From: Megasphaera sp. AM44-1BH
GTDB taxonomy: Bacteria > Bacillota > Negativicutes > Veillonellales > Megasphaeraceae
Assembly (NCBI RefSeq): GCF_003467125.1
Contig: NZ_QSFA01000014.1
Location: 1 to 64,000, forward strand
Reading direction: 5' to 3'
Length of the DNA: 64,000 bases
In this document: one piece after another, positions 1-7,783 of the stretch
How the letters are laid out: each line of letters starts with the position of its first letter
How positions within the stretch are numbered: the first letter of the stretch is position 1
The notes under the pieces: model-generated
What the model was told of the DNA's origin: nothing
Databases searched by the model: none
The model's input: only the letters and a program-made list of their open reading frames with translations
Made by a program: the position numbers and the translations under genes

Positions 1-88
1 TCTTCCAGTTATGTTTGTCAATAATAGTTATATTGCTAAAATATCATTGTTCGTTATTTTGTTATACAAAATAGTTTTAACCATCCTA

Positions 89-118
89 TTGGAAATAGAC
101 GGCTTGTAAGTATATAAT
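89..118 (+). promoter_or_regulatory. putative promoter of the GntR gene
   Basis: A TATAAT -10 box lies at 113-118, with a weak -35 (TTGGAA at 89-94, 18-bp spacer). The 156 bases before the gene are AT-rich and hold no other gene that I can see. Confidence 0.4.
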
Positions 119-156
119 AAAAAGGGTAAACGTAAAAAACCAAAGGATGTGATGTC

Positions 157-822
157 ATGCAGTCGCGCAAATCATTGCAAGATAAAGCTTATGAATATTT
201 AAAAAACCAGATTATGGACGGAGCCTTTGAAAAGGGGAAAATCTATTCTCTGGCAGCCATCACAGCCTCATTGAATATGTCGCGAACTCCGGTCCGCGAC
301 GCACTTTTGAGCCTCAGCCAGGAAAACCTCGTCGATGTCCTTCCCAGCCGGGGATTCCAACTCCACGAAGTGACCCGCCGGGAAATCATCGAACTCTACC
401 AGCTGCGCTGCGCCATCGAGGGGTATTGTGCAGCCTTCCTGGCATCCTGCTATGCCTCGGATCCATCCCGCAGTGAAATGGCCATGCTCGAGAAAAATCT
501 GAAACTCCAGGAAAAAGCCGTGTACGGTCATCAGTCAGCTGATGAATATTGTATCCTTGATATAGAGTTTCATAACATCATCATTTCTTCGACAAAAAAC
601 AAACATTTTTATCATATCATCAAAAACAACCGCGTCCGCAGTAATGATTTTTCTCTCGTCTCCCTGCGCAAGGAAGGCGTCATAGAGCGGACCCTGAAAG
701 AACACAAGGCCATCTATGAAGCCTTGTGTACCGGTGATCCCGTCCAAAGTCAGGAAAAAATGATACTTCATCTGGATACGCCTCTTCAAAACAACCTGTC
801 CAGCAAGTTGCTATCTGATTGA
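157..822 (+). CDS. GntR-family regulator, FadR/FCD type
   Basis: A 221-aa DNA-binding regulator. The N-terminal winged helix-turn-helix spans roughly residues 5-70 and includes MSRTPVRDALLSL, the typical recognition-helix signature. An all-helical FCD ligand domain follows (about 80-215); its usual metal-binding Asp and His residues can be matched to DIEFHN near 135 and to later His residues. The gene is transcribed toward the polyamine operon and shares a bidirectional terminator with its last gene. Family members sense small organic acids; the ligand here is unknown, and control of the neighbouring polyamine genes is only a possibility. The start is supported by an AAAGGATG element about 8 bases upstream of the ATG. 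Confidence 0.9.
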   Translation: MQSRKSLQDKAYEYLKNQIMDGAFEKGKIYSLAAITASLNMSRTPVRDALLSLSQENLVDVLPSRGFQLHEVTRREIIELYQLRCAIEGYCAAFLASCYASDPSRSEMAMLEKNLKLQEKAVYGHQSADEYCILDIEFHNIIISSTKNKHFYHIIKNNRVRSNDFSLVSLRKEGVIERTLKEHKAIYEALCTGDPVQSQEKMILHLDTPLQNNLSSKLLSD

Positions 823-826
823 AATC

Positions 827-861
827 AAAAAAGCGCTGTCTTCATGCGACAGCGCTTTTTT
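827..861. terminator. bidirectional terminator
   Basis: An inverted repeat of GCGCTGTC (833-840) and GACAGCGC (848-855) is flanked by A and T runs. It can stop both the GntR gene and the convergent nspC operon. Confidence 0.9.
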
Positions 862-865
862 GTTC

Positions 866-2071
866 CTATCTTCCCAGACGATACCGGAAATCATCATATC
901 CGAAGTGGCACAGTTCTTCTATAATGCCCGTTTCATGGCGGACGTAGAGGTCCGGCAACGGCATTCCATTGAATGTATTGGTTTTACAGGTCGTATAAAT
1001 AGCCATATCACCAAAGAGAAGCAGATCACCTGCTTCGAGAGGCCGGTCAAAACTATACTCCCCGATGACATCGCCGGACAGGCAGGTCGGCCCTCCCAGA
1101 CGGTACGTATAGGGCAGTTCCCCTGCCTCTTTACTGCCATACAGGGGTGGCCGGTATGGCATTTCCAGTACATCCGGCATATGGCAGGCCGCACTGGTAT
1201 CGACAATAGCAATCTTTGTATTGCCATTGGTCAGCACATCGAGAACACGCGTCGCCAGGTATCCTGCGTGGAGAGCACAGGCTTCACCCGGTTCAAGGTA
1301 GACCTGGACGCCCCATTTCTGCTGTGCTGTCCCGATGCAGTCTTCCAATATATCCATGTGGTATCCCGGGCGGGTGATATGATGGCCGCCACCCATATTC
1401 AGCCATTTCATCTGCGGCAGGATATCGCCGAATGTCGTTTCTACGGCCTGAAGCGTCGTAGCCAGATCATCAGCATCCTGTTCACACAAGGTATGGAAAT
1501 GGAGACCATCGATGAGCGACTTCCACTCCTCTGTCATCAGGGCATTCCACTGCTCCCGTGTCGTTCCCAGGCGGCTGCCGGGAGCACAGGGATCATAGAT
1601 GTCGTGCCCATCCTGCGTAGACCACTCAGGATTGATCCGAAGTCCGATGCTCCGGCCAGCTACTTTTGCCTGCCGACCGAACCGCATGAGCTGTCCCGGC
1701 GAATTAAACACGATGTGGTCAGCATAGTGCAGCAGTTCGACAAACTGGTCATCCCGGTAGGCCGCCGAAAACACATGCACTTCCTTTCCGGGCATCTTCT
1801 CTGCTCCCAGCCGCGCTTCATACAGCCCGCTCGCCTCTGTCCCGGCCAGATAGGGCTCTAAGACCGGGTACAGGTCGTAATTGGAAAATGCCTTCTGGGC
1901 CAGCAGGATCCGGCACCCCGTACGTTTTGCCAGTCCTGCCAATATTTCCCCATTATGCCGCAGAGCCTTTTCCTCCAGGATATAGCACGGCGTCGGCAGC
2001 CGGCCAAACAATTCTTCCGGCGTACTTTCAGATAGGAAGCGGAACGGCGGCGTATATACCATGTCTTCCAT
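866..2071 (-). CDS. nspC: carboxynorspermidine/carboxyspermidine decarboxylase
   Basis: A PLP-dependent alanine-racemase-fold decarboxylase of about 401 aa. It should remove the carboxyl group from carboxyspermidine to give spermidine. The PLP lysine is in LLAQKAFSNYDLYP near residue 60; GGGHHITRPGY and LEPGEACAL match the phosphate and substrate loops, and the C-terminus carries GDMAIYTTCKTNTFNG. The ATG at 2071 overlaps the stop of the upstream dehydrogenase as TGATG, so translation is probably coupled; a GTG one codon earlier is an alternative. It is the last gene of the speA operon. Family assignment is strong; nor-spermidine versus spermidine preference cannot be read from sequence. Confidence 0.93.
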   Translation of the reverse strand: MEDMVYTPPFRFLSESTPEELFGRLPTPCYILEEKALRHNGEILAGLAKRTGCRILLAQKAFSNYDLYPVLEPYLAGTEASGLYEARLGAEKMPGKEVHVFSAAYRDDQFVELLHYADHIVFNSPGQLMRFGRQAKVAGRSIGLRINPEWSTQDGHDIYDPCAPGSRLGTTREQWNALMTEEWKSLIDGLHFHTLCEQDADDLATTLQAVETTFGDILPQMKWLNMGGGHHITRPGYHMDILEDCIGTAQQKWGVQVYLEPGEACALHAGYLATRVLDVLTNGNTKIAIVDTSAACHMPDVLEMPYRPPLYGSKEAGELPYTYRLGGPTCLSGDVIGEYSFDRPLEAGDLLLFGDMAIYTTCKTNTFNGMPLPDLYVRHETGIIEELCHFGYDDFRYRLGR

Positions 2072-3330
2072 CACGGTACCAGTACCGGTTTTTCATCAAT
2101 GCTGCGGGGAAGGCCATATTTGTCCAATGCATCGAGGAACGGATCCGGATCCAGTTCATCGACCGTATATACACCGGGCTTCTGCCATTTACCCGTAAGC
2201 ATCATGAGCGCACCGCACATGGCCGGAACCCCCGTCGTATAGCTGACGCCCTGGCTGCCTACTTCGCGGTAGCATTCCTGATGATCGCAGACGTTATAGA
2301 TATACCAGGTCTTATCTTTGCCGTCTTTCATTCCTGTAAAGATACAGCCAATATTGGTCTTGCCCTTGGTCCTCGGTCCCAGGCTGGCCGGATCCGGGAG
2401 CAGCGCTTTCAGGAACTTGATTGGCACAATCTGATGTCCTTCAAATTCAACCGGCGTAGTAGATAACATCCCTACATCTTCGAGACATCTCATATGGTCG
2501 AGATAGCTCTGCCCAAAGGTCATAAAGAACCGGATCCGCTTCGCTTCGGGAATGGTCTGTGCCAGACTTTCGATTTCTTCATGATGCAGGAGATACATGT
2601 CCTTTTCTCCCACCTGGTCAAAATGGTATTCCCGTTTGATGCTCATAGCCGGGATTTCAATCCAGCGGCCATCTTCCCAGTAACTGCCCGGTGCCGATAC
2701 TTCCCGCAAGTTGACTTCGGGATTAAAGTTCGTGGCAAAGGCATAGCCATGGTCACCGCCGTTGCAGTCGAGAATGTCAATCGTATCAATGCGGTCGAAT
2801 TCATTTTTTTTCGCATAGGCACAATATGCCTGGGTCACGCCCGGGTCGAATCCACAGCCAAGAAGTGCCATGAGGCCGGCGTCTTCAAATTTTTTACGGT
2901 ATGCCCACTGCCAGCTATAGTCAAAATAAGCAGAGAATCCCGCTTCCTTACAGCGCTTTTCATAGATAGCCCGCCACTCAGGGTCATCGGTATTTTCCGG
3001 TTCGTAATTGGCTGTGTCCATGTAATTGACGCCGCAGGCCAGACAGGCATCCATGATGGTCAGATCCTGATAGGGCAGAGCCACATTCATGACCAGATCT
3101 GGTTTTTCTTTCTCGATGAGGGCGATAAGCTGGTTTACGTCATCGGCATCTACCTGGGCCGTCGTAATCTTTGTATCCGTATGCCCTTTCAGTTTGGCAG
3201 CCAGTGCATCGCATTTGGATTTCGTACGGCTGGCAAGGCATAATTCCGTAAACACAGTACTTACCTGGCAGCATTTCTGAATCGCGACAGAGGCAACACC
3301 GCCACAACCAATGACAAGAACTTTACTCAT
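2071..3330 (-). CDS. carboxyspermidine dehydrogenase (saccharopine dehydrogenase-like)
   Basis: 419 aa with an N-terminal Rossmann fold (VLVIGCGGVASVAIQKC, residues 4-20) and the catalytic/C-terminal fold of the saccharopine dehydrogenase family. Adjacency to nspC identifies it as the NAD(P)H enzyme that condenses aspartate semialdehyde with putrescine (or diaminopropane) to carboxyspermidine. Motifs such as NVALPYQDLTIMDACL and LLGCGFDPGVTQAY are characteristic. The start at 3330 is preceded by GGAGACTACT. It sits between speB (69-bp gap) and nspC (overlap). The alternative role in lysine breakdown is unlikely given the operon. Confidence 0.93.
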   Translation of the reverse strand: MSKVLVIGCGGVASVAIQKCCQVSTVFTELCLASRTKSKCDALAAKLKGHTDTKITTAQVDADDVNQLIALIEKEKPDLVMNVALPYQDLTIMDACLACGVNYMDTANYEPENTDDPEWRAIYEKRCKEAGFSAYFDYSWQWAYRKKFEDAGLMALLGCGFDPGVTQAYCAYAKKNEFDRIDTIDILDCNGGDHGYAFATNFNPEVNLREVSAPGSYWEDGRWIEIPAMSIKREYHFDQVGEKDMYLLHHEEIESLAQTIPEAKRIRFFMTFGQSYLDHMRCLEDVGMLSTTPVEFEGHQIVPIKFLKALLPDPASLGPRTKGKTNIGCIFTGMKDGKDKTWYIYNVCDHQECYREVGSQGVSYTTGVPAMCGALMMLTGKWQKPGVYTVDELDPDPFLDALDKYGLPRSIDEKPVLVP

Positions 3331-3399
3331 AGTAGTCTCCTTTCAGTATACACAAAGAAATCTATCCTATGCTCTGCAAGAGCAGGTTACACATTCATA

Positions 3400-4260
3400 T
3401 CAAGCCTGATACAATGCCAGCAGCAGTTCCCGCACGACTTTGCAGGCCAGTGCTGTAGATGCCCCGCTGGCATCCAGCATGGGCGCCAGTTCGGTCACAT
3501 CGGCACCTATGACATGGGTCCGGGAAACGAGCTGCATGGCCCGGAGTAAGGCCGGGAACCAGACGCCACCTGCTTCCGGTGTCCCCGTTCCGGGAAACGC
3601 CGCCGGGTCCAGGCAGTCGAGGTCAATCGTCACATAGACCGGCAGATTTTGTTCACACAGTTCGTTTACCACCGCATCCAGACCTTCGAAGCCGAAGGGA
3701 TGCATATCCGTATGCTCCCGGGCAAAGCGGAATTCACTCCGTTCCCCGCTGCGGATACAGAACTGATGGATCCGGCCATCGCCCAGCAGGTCATGACAGC
3801 GCCGCAATACGCAGGCATGGCTGAGTGTTGCTCCCAGGTAATCATCGCGCAGATCCGCATGGGCATCGAAATGGATGATGTGCAGATCCGGCCATTTCTT
3901 CACAGCAGCCCGAACGGCACCGAGGGTTACCAGATGCTCCCCGCCGAGGAGGAACGGCAGTTTCCCATCGCCGATAATGACCGATGCCCTTTTTTCTATA
4001 TCAGACAGGGCCATTTCAGAGCTGCCGAAACATAATTCCATATCGCCACTGTCAAAAATCCGGCAGTCTTCCAGGTCTTTGTCCTGATAAGGGCTGTACG
4101 TCTCCAGTCCGAAACTTTCATGGCGTATAGCTGCCGGGCCGAAACGGGCTCCCGGCCGGAAACTCGTCGTCGAGTCAAAGGGAGCTCCGTATAGGACGAT
4201 ACGGGCTTCTTCGTAGGGAGCATCACAGGCCAGAAATGTCTCCACATTGGGTCCCAGCAT
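3400..4260 (-). CDS. speB: agmatinase
   Basis: A 286-aa ureohydrolase that converts agmatine to putrescine plus urea. Binuclear manganese ligands are visible: GGEHLVTLG, HFDAHADLRDD and TIDLDCLDP. The ATG at 4260 overlaps the speE stop as TGATG, which argues against a longer upstream reading. It lies in the operon after speA and speE, so the product of SpeA is passed directly to it. Arginase or formimidoylglutamase activity is possible in the family, but the SpeA neighbour favours agmatine. Confidence 0.93.
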   Translation of the reverse strand: MLGPNVETFLACDAPYEEARIVLYGAPFDSTTSFRPGARFGPAAIRHESFGLETYSPYQDKDLEDCRIFDSGDMELCFGSSEMALSDIEKRASVIIGDGKLPFLLGGEHLVTLGAVRAAVKKWPDLHIIHFDAHADLRDDYLGATLSHACVLRRCHDLLGDGRIHQFCIRSGERSEFRFAREHTDMHPFGFEGLDAVVNELCEQNLPVYVTIDLDCLDPAAFPGTGTPEAGGVWFPALLRAMQLVSRTHVIGADVTELAPMLDASGASTALACKVVRELLLALYQA

Positions 4261-5114
4261 CACCGTTCCACCTCCTGGAGCATGTCTTCCAGAAACGCCG
4301 GCAGCCAGAATGATCCCACATGGAGCCGCGTCGTGTAGTACCGCGTATGGAGATGAAGCTTTTCCCATGCCGCTGCGTCAAGGTCATTGACGGGATGGTA
4401 TTTTTTGCTGGCAAAGCCGAACAGCCAGTATCCTGCCGCATACGTCGGGATATGCGCCTGATAGACCTTACTGATAGGGAAGGTACTGACGATGCGCTGG
4501 TGACTGCGCTGCATAGCCAGGGCGTCTTCTTTATAAAAAGGGCTCCCCTGCTGATTGACCATGATGCCGTCATCGCGCAGGGCATGATAACAGCTGCCAT
4601 AAAACTCTTTCGTAAACAATCCTTCCGATGGTCCGAACGGATCTGTCGAATCGACGATGATCAAATCGTATTCGGCTTCACAACTGCGGATGAATTTCAG
4701 GGCATTTTCAAAATGGATATGGACACGGCTGTCATCGAGGCGGCAGGCATTACCCGGCAGATAATTGCGGCAGGCCTCGACAACGGCCGGATCCATTTCT
4801 ACCAGATCAACAGACCTCACCCGGTCGTAGCGCGTCAATTCCCGCACGACGCCGCCATCTCCGGCGCCGATGACCAGTATGTCCTGGCACTGCTGATGGA
4901 CCGCCATGGGCACATGGGTAATCATTTCGTCATAAATGAACTCATCCCGTTCGGTGAGCATGACGTTGCCATCGAGGGTCAGGACACGGCCAAATTCCGG
5001 TGTTTCAAAAATATCGATGCGCTGGTATTCGCTCTGCCGGGAATACAGATGGCGGTTGACCCGGATGCTGTGTTTGACATCCGGCGTGTGAAATTCACTA
5101 AACCAAAACTCCAT
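4260..5114 (-). CDS. speE: spermidine synthase
   Basis: A 284-aa aminopropyltransferase. It shows the N-terminal beta domain (SEYQRIDIFETPEFGRVL, DGNVMLTERDEFIYDEM) and the Rossmann core with VIGAGDGGVVRELTRY and IIVDSTDPFGPSEGLF, including the catalytic Asp and the putrescine-binding GGDGG-type loop. It normally needs decarboxylated S-adenosylmethionine, yet no speD is in the operon or anywhere in the window, while the alternative carboxyspermidine route is present. The start at 5114 is preceded by GAAAGGAGAAA, 13 bases after the speA stop. Confidence 0.92.
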   Translation of the reverse strand: MEFWFSEFHTPDVKHSIRVNRHLYSRQSEYQRIDIFETPEFGRVLTLDGNVMLTERDEFIYDEMITHVPMAVHQQCQDILVIGAGDGGVVRELTRYDRVRSVDLVEMDPAVVEACRNYLPGNACRLDDSRVHIHFENALKFIRSCEAEYDLIIVDSTDPFGPSEGLFTKEFYGSCYHALRDDGIMVNQQGSPFYKEDALAMQRSHQRIVSTFPISKVYQAHIPTYAAGYWLFGFASKKYHPVNDLDAAAWEKLHLHTRYYTTRLHVGSFWLPAFLEDMLQEVER

Positions 5115-5127
5115 GCTATTTCTCCTT

Positions 5128-6588
5128 TCATGCCAGGACGTTGATATACTGCAATTCCGGATCCTCCGACCCGGTCATGCTGCATCCTTTTTCCTTCGCA
5201 TAACAGATATGTTCCAGAATCTCTGCTGTAATCCGTTCTCCCGGTGCCAGTATGGGAATCCCCGGCGGATAGCACATGACGAACTCACTGCATACGCGGC
5301 CTTCGCTCTGCCCGAGAGGCAGGCTGACCTTATCCGCATAAAACGCGTCCTGGGGACTCATGACAACTTCCGGTTCTACATATTCCTGGGTCAGCATCCC
5401 CGCCGGATCTTTCTGGTAATGGCGGCGGATTTCTGAAAGGGCGCTGACCAGCCGTTCCAGTTCCTGCAGGCGGTCGCCCATGGACAAATAGGCCAGAATA
5501 TTGCCGATGTCGCCAAACTCGATCTGAATATCGTATTCATCGCGCAGGATATCGTACACTTCAATTCCTGCCAGCCCGATATCCCGGGTATGGACGCTCA
5601 GTTTCGTACTGTCAAAATCAAACACGGAATCGCCATTCATCAATTCCCTGCCAAAAGCATAATATCCGCCGACAGCATTGATTTCCTGCCGTGCATAGTC
5701 GGCCATATCGACAACCTTGTGAAAAATTTCCTGTCCATGAAGTGCCAGGTGCCGGCGGCTGATGTCGAGACTGGACATGAGGAGATAACTGCCCGACGTC
5801 GTCTGCGTCAGGTTGATGATCTGCCGCACGTAGCCTGCATGCACGCCGGGGCCGGTCAAAAGGAAACTGGACTGGGTCAGGCTGCCACCGCTCTTATGCA
5901 TTGATACGGCTGCCATATCAGCACCAGCTGCCATGGCCGATACAGGAAGACCGTTGCCAAAATAAAAATGAGTCCCGTGGGCTTCATCGGCCAGACATCG
6001 CATCCCCGCATCATGAGCCATGCGCACAATGGCCCGCAGGTCACTGCAGATGCCATAGTAGGTCGGATTATTTACCAGTACAGCGACGGCATCGGGATGT
6101 TCCGCAATAGCCCGTGCCACCTGCTGGCGCTGCATGCCCAGAGAAATCCCCAGCCGCGCATCGACTTCCGGATTGACATAAACAGGAATGGCACCGCAGA
6201 GTACCAGGGCATTGATGACACTTTTATGGACATTGCGTGGCAGGATAATCTTATCCCCCCGTTTGCAGACGGTCAGTACCATGCTCTGCACGGCACTGGT
6301 CGTACCGCCGACCATGAGGAACGCATGATTGGCACCAAATGCTTCGGCTGCCAGTTCTTCCGCCTCGCGGATGACAGAAACAGGATGGCAGAGATTATCC
6401 AGCGGCTTCATGCTGTTGACATCGACGCCGACGCACTGTTTTCCTAGAAACGCTGTCAATTCCGGATTTCCCCTTCCCCTCTTATGACCCGGTACATCAA
6501 AAGGGACAACGCGCATATCACGGAAGCGCTGCAATGCATCATAAATCGGTGCCCTCTGTTGTGATATGACCGTTTGTTTTGACTTCAC
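5128..6588 (-). CDS. speA: arginine decarboxylase (Orn/Lys/Arg decarboxylase fold III)
   Basis: 486 aa, matching the Bacillus-type SpeA length. PLP-binding SMHKSGGSLTQSSFL carries the Schiff-base Lys; MVGGTTSAVQSM and ADEAHGTHFYF are cofactor-loop motifs. It is the first gene of the polyamine operon and should make agmatine for SpeB. The start is GTG at 6588 behind GGGGGTGG. Lysine or ornithine decarboxylation is a family alternative; the downstream agmatinase makes arginine the best guess. Expression is probably controlled by the leader terminator just upstream. Confidence 0.9.
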   Translation of the reverse strand: MKSKQTVISQQRAPIYDALQRFRDMRVVPFDVPGHKRGRGNPELTAFLGKQCVGVDVNSMKPLDNLCHPVSVIREAEELAAEAFGANHAFLMVGGTTSAVQSMVLTVCKRGDKIILPRNVHKSVINALVLCGAIPVYVNPEVDARLGISLGMQRQQVARAIAEHPDAVAVLVNNPTYYGICSDLRAIVRMAHDAGMRCLADEAHGTHFYFGNGLPVSAMAAGADMAAVSMHKSGGSLTQSSFLLTGPGVHAGYVRQIINLTQTTSGSYLLMSSLDISRRHLALHGQEIFHKVVDMADYARQEINAVGGYYAFGRELMNGDSVFDFDSTKLSVHTRDIGLAGIEVYDILRDEYDIQIEFGDIGNILAYLSMGDRLQELERLVSALSEIRRHYQKDPAGMLTQEYVEPEVVMSPQDAFYADKVSLPLGQSEGRVCSEFVMCYPPGIPILAPGERITAEILEHICYAKEKGCSMTGSEDPELQYINVLA

Positions 6589-6613
6589 TATATTCCACCC
6601 CCATTGCCTGCAT

Positions 6614-6652
6614 AAAAAAAGCGCAAGCTGCGCTGCTGCACAACTTGCGTTC
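6614..6652 (-). terminator. intrinsic terminator in the speA leader (possible attenuator)
   Basis: On the minus strand ACGCAAG and CTTGCGC flank a 16-nt loop and are followed by seven T. The hairpin ends about 25 bases before the speA start codon and well after the speA promoter, so it would truncate the leader unless relieved. Confidence 0.65.
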
Positions 6653-6723
6653 TTATCATTCCAATGCCCGTATGAGACGGCGGAAACTATCCCGGCCGTC
6701 TGGTCTGGATGGAAATTGCGTGA

Positions 6724-6858
6724 TCAGAGTCTATATAGCAATTCTACTTTTACTACTCCTATTGATCGGTTCACAAGTGTGCCTGCGCACGTTTCGGTTA
6801 TGAAGTAACCAACTCTTGAAAACTGAGCATACCGCTCAATCAATAAGGCAGCAACCAT
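6724..6858 (-). CDS. possible 44-aa upstream ORF in the speA leader
   Basis: An ATG-initiated 44-codon frame inside the speA leader, beginning MVAALLIERYAQFSRVG and ending ELLYRL. The frame stays open well upstream of the ATG, up to near the predicted transcription start. No good ribosome binding site is seen and I do not recognise the product. It may be a leader peptide, a gene scrap or chance. Confidence 0.2.
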   Translation of the reverse strand: MVAALLIERYAQFSRVGYFITETCAGTLVNRSIGVVKVELLYRL

Positions 6859-6971
6859 GCCGCCAATCGGCAGTGGACCCGGCTGTCCGTATGGCCTGAA
6901 CTTAAAAAAAAAGTGGTCCCGTACAATTGCTTTGAAAAGACTCTGTGTATCATCTTTTCAAAATCATTCAA

Positions 6972-7000
6972 ATAATATCATAAAGAAAAACACCTGTCAA
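6972..7000 (-). promoter_or_regulatory. consensus sigma-70 promoter for the speA operon
   Basis: Minus strand: TTGACA at 6995-7000, 17-bp spacer, TATTAT at 6972-6977. It lies just beyond the stop codon of the NifH-like gene, separating the polyamine operon from the nitrogenase-like operon. Confidence 0.8.
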
Positions 7001-7023
7001 CTGTATATGATCATTCTTCCGTT

Positions 7024-7770
7024 CTACAGTTCCAGGAGGTCTCTGGCCAGTTTCTGATAGATGGCACTGACCGGAAGATCCGGATTTCCTTCTACGACAG
7101 TCATCCCCTGATTTTCATAATACTGTATTTCTTTGCTGCGGGGAATATCTGCCAGTATGGGAAGCCCATGCTCCCGGGCAAAATCCTGTACAATCTCATA
7201 CTCATTCTCTACATTGCGCCGGTTCAGGATGATACCCCGGACCTGTGCATAGCCCCGGTCTTTGAAATTTTCTACGGCTTTGATGATGTTGCCTGCCGCA
7301 TAAAGTGACATCTTTTCACCGGATGTGACGATACATATTTCATCGGCATACCCGTCCCGTATAGGCGCCGAAAAACCACCGCACACGACATCGCCCAGCA
7401 CGTCGTACAACACGACATCAGGCTGCAGCTTGTCAAATACTTCCAGTTCGTCAATGAGGTCAAAGGTAGCGATGATGCCCCGTCCGGCACAGCCCAGTCC
7501 CGGCGTGGGGCCGCCCGTTTCGATGCAGAAGACGCCACCATACCCGGTTTTTCCGATATGCTCAAAATCCGGTTCTTCCGTATACGTCCGGTAATAATCC
7601 ATGACCGGCATGACAGGCTCTCCATGAAGGAGATTCCACGTCGAATCGGCTTTGGGATCACAGCCTATCTGTATGACCTTCTTCCCCATCCGGGCCAGAG
7701 AAGCCGAAACGTTGGCAGCTGTCGTCGATTTGCCGATGCCGCCTTTTCCATAAATCGCAAATTTTCTCAT
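7024..7770 (-). CDS. nitrogenase Fe protein (NifH)-like ATPase
   Basis: A 248-aa NifH/BchL-superfamily protein. It has the P-loop GKGGIGKSTT (residues 8-17), switch I GCDPKADST, both iron-sulfur cysteines (C94 in GLGCAGRG and C130 in DVVCGGFSAPIR) and the Arg of the CAGRG loop. It should form a dimer bridging one [4Fe-4S] cluster and pass electrons to a component 1 partner with ATP hydrolysis. It is the last gene of the nif-like/hyp operon, 13 bases after a NifK-like gene. The element is shorter than true NifH (about 290 aa). It is not a ChlL/BchL or CfbC gene by context: no tetrapyrrole genes are nearby. Its partner substrate is unknown. Confidence 0.93.
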   Translation of the reverse strand: MRKFAIYGKGGIGKSTTAANVSASLARMGKKVIQIGCDPKADSTWNLLHGEPVMPVMDYYRTYTEEPDFEHIGKTGYGGVFCIETGGPTPGLGCAGRGIIATFDLIDELEVFDKLQPDVVLYDVLGDVVCGGFSAPIRDGYADEICIVTSGEKMSLYAAGNIIKAVENFKDRGYAQVRGIILNRRNVENEYEIVQDFAREHGLPILADIPRSKEIQYYENQGMTVVEGNPDLPVSAIYQKLARDLLEL

Positions 7771-7783
7771 CGTATTTCCTTTC

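Larger units (their letters stand above)
6592..6965 (-). promoter_or_regulatory. structured 5' leader of the speA operon
   Basis: About 370 nt between the predicted start of transcription and speA. It begins with a perfect 10-bp stem (6931-6940 with 6953-6962), then contains small hairpins (for example GGTTA/TAACC and GACGGC/GCCGTC) and ends at the terminator 6614-6652. I could not match it to T-box, 6S, RNase P or tmRNA signatures by eye. It could be a cis-regulator of polyamine synthesis or an independent small RNA. Confidence 0.45.

Noticed and set aside
860..1861. Long plus-strand open frame opposite nspC
   Set aside because: It mirrors the intact minus-strand nspC gene and has no protein motifs or start signals; many similar long antisense frames in this GC-balanced DNA were ignored.
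6592..6965. T-box, 6S RNA, RNase P RNA or tmRNA
   Set aside because: None of the conserved core sequences of these RNAs could be found in the speA leader.
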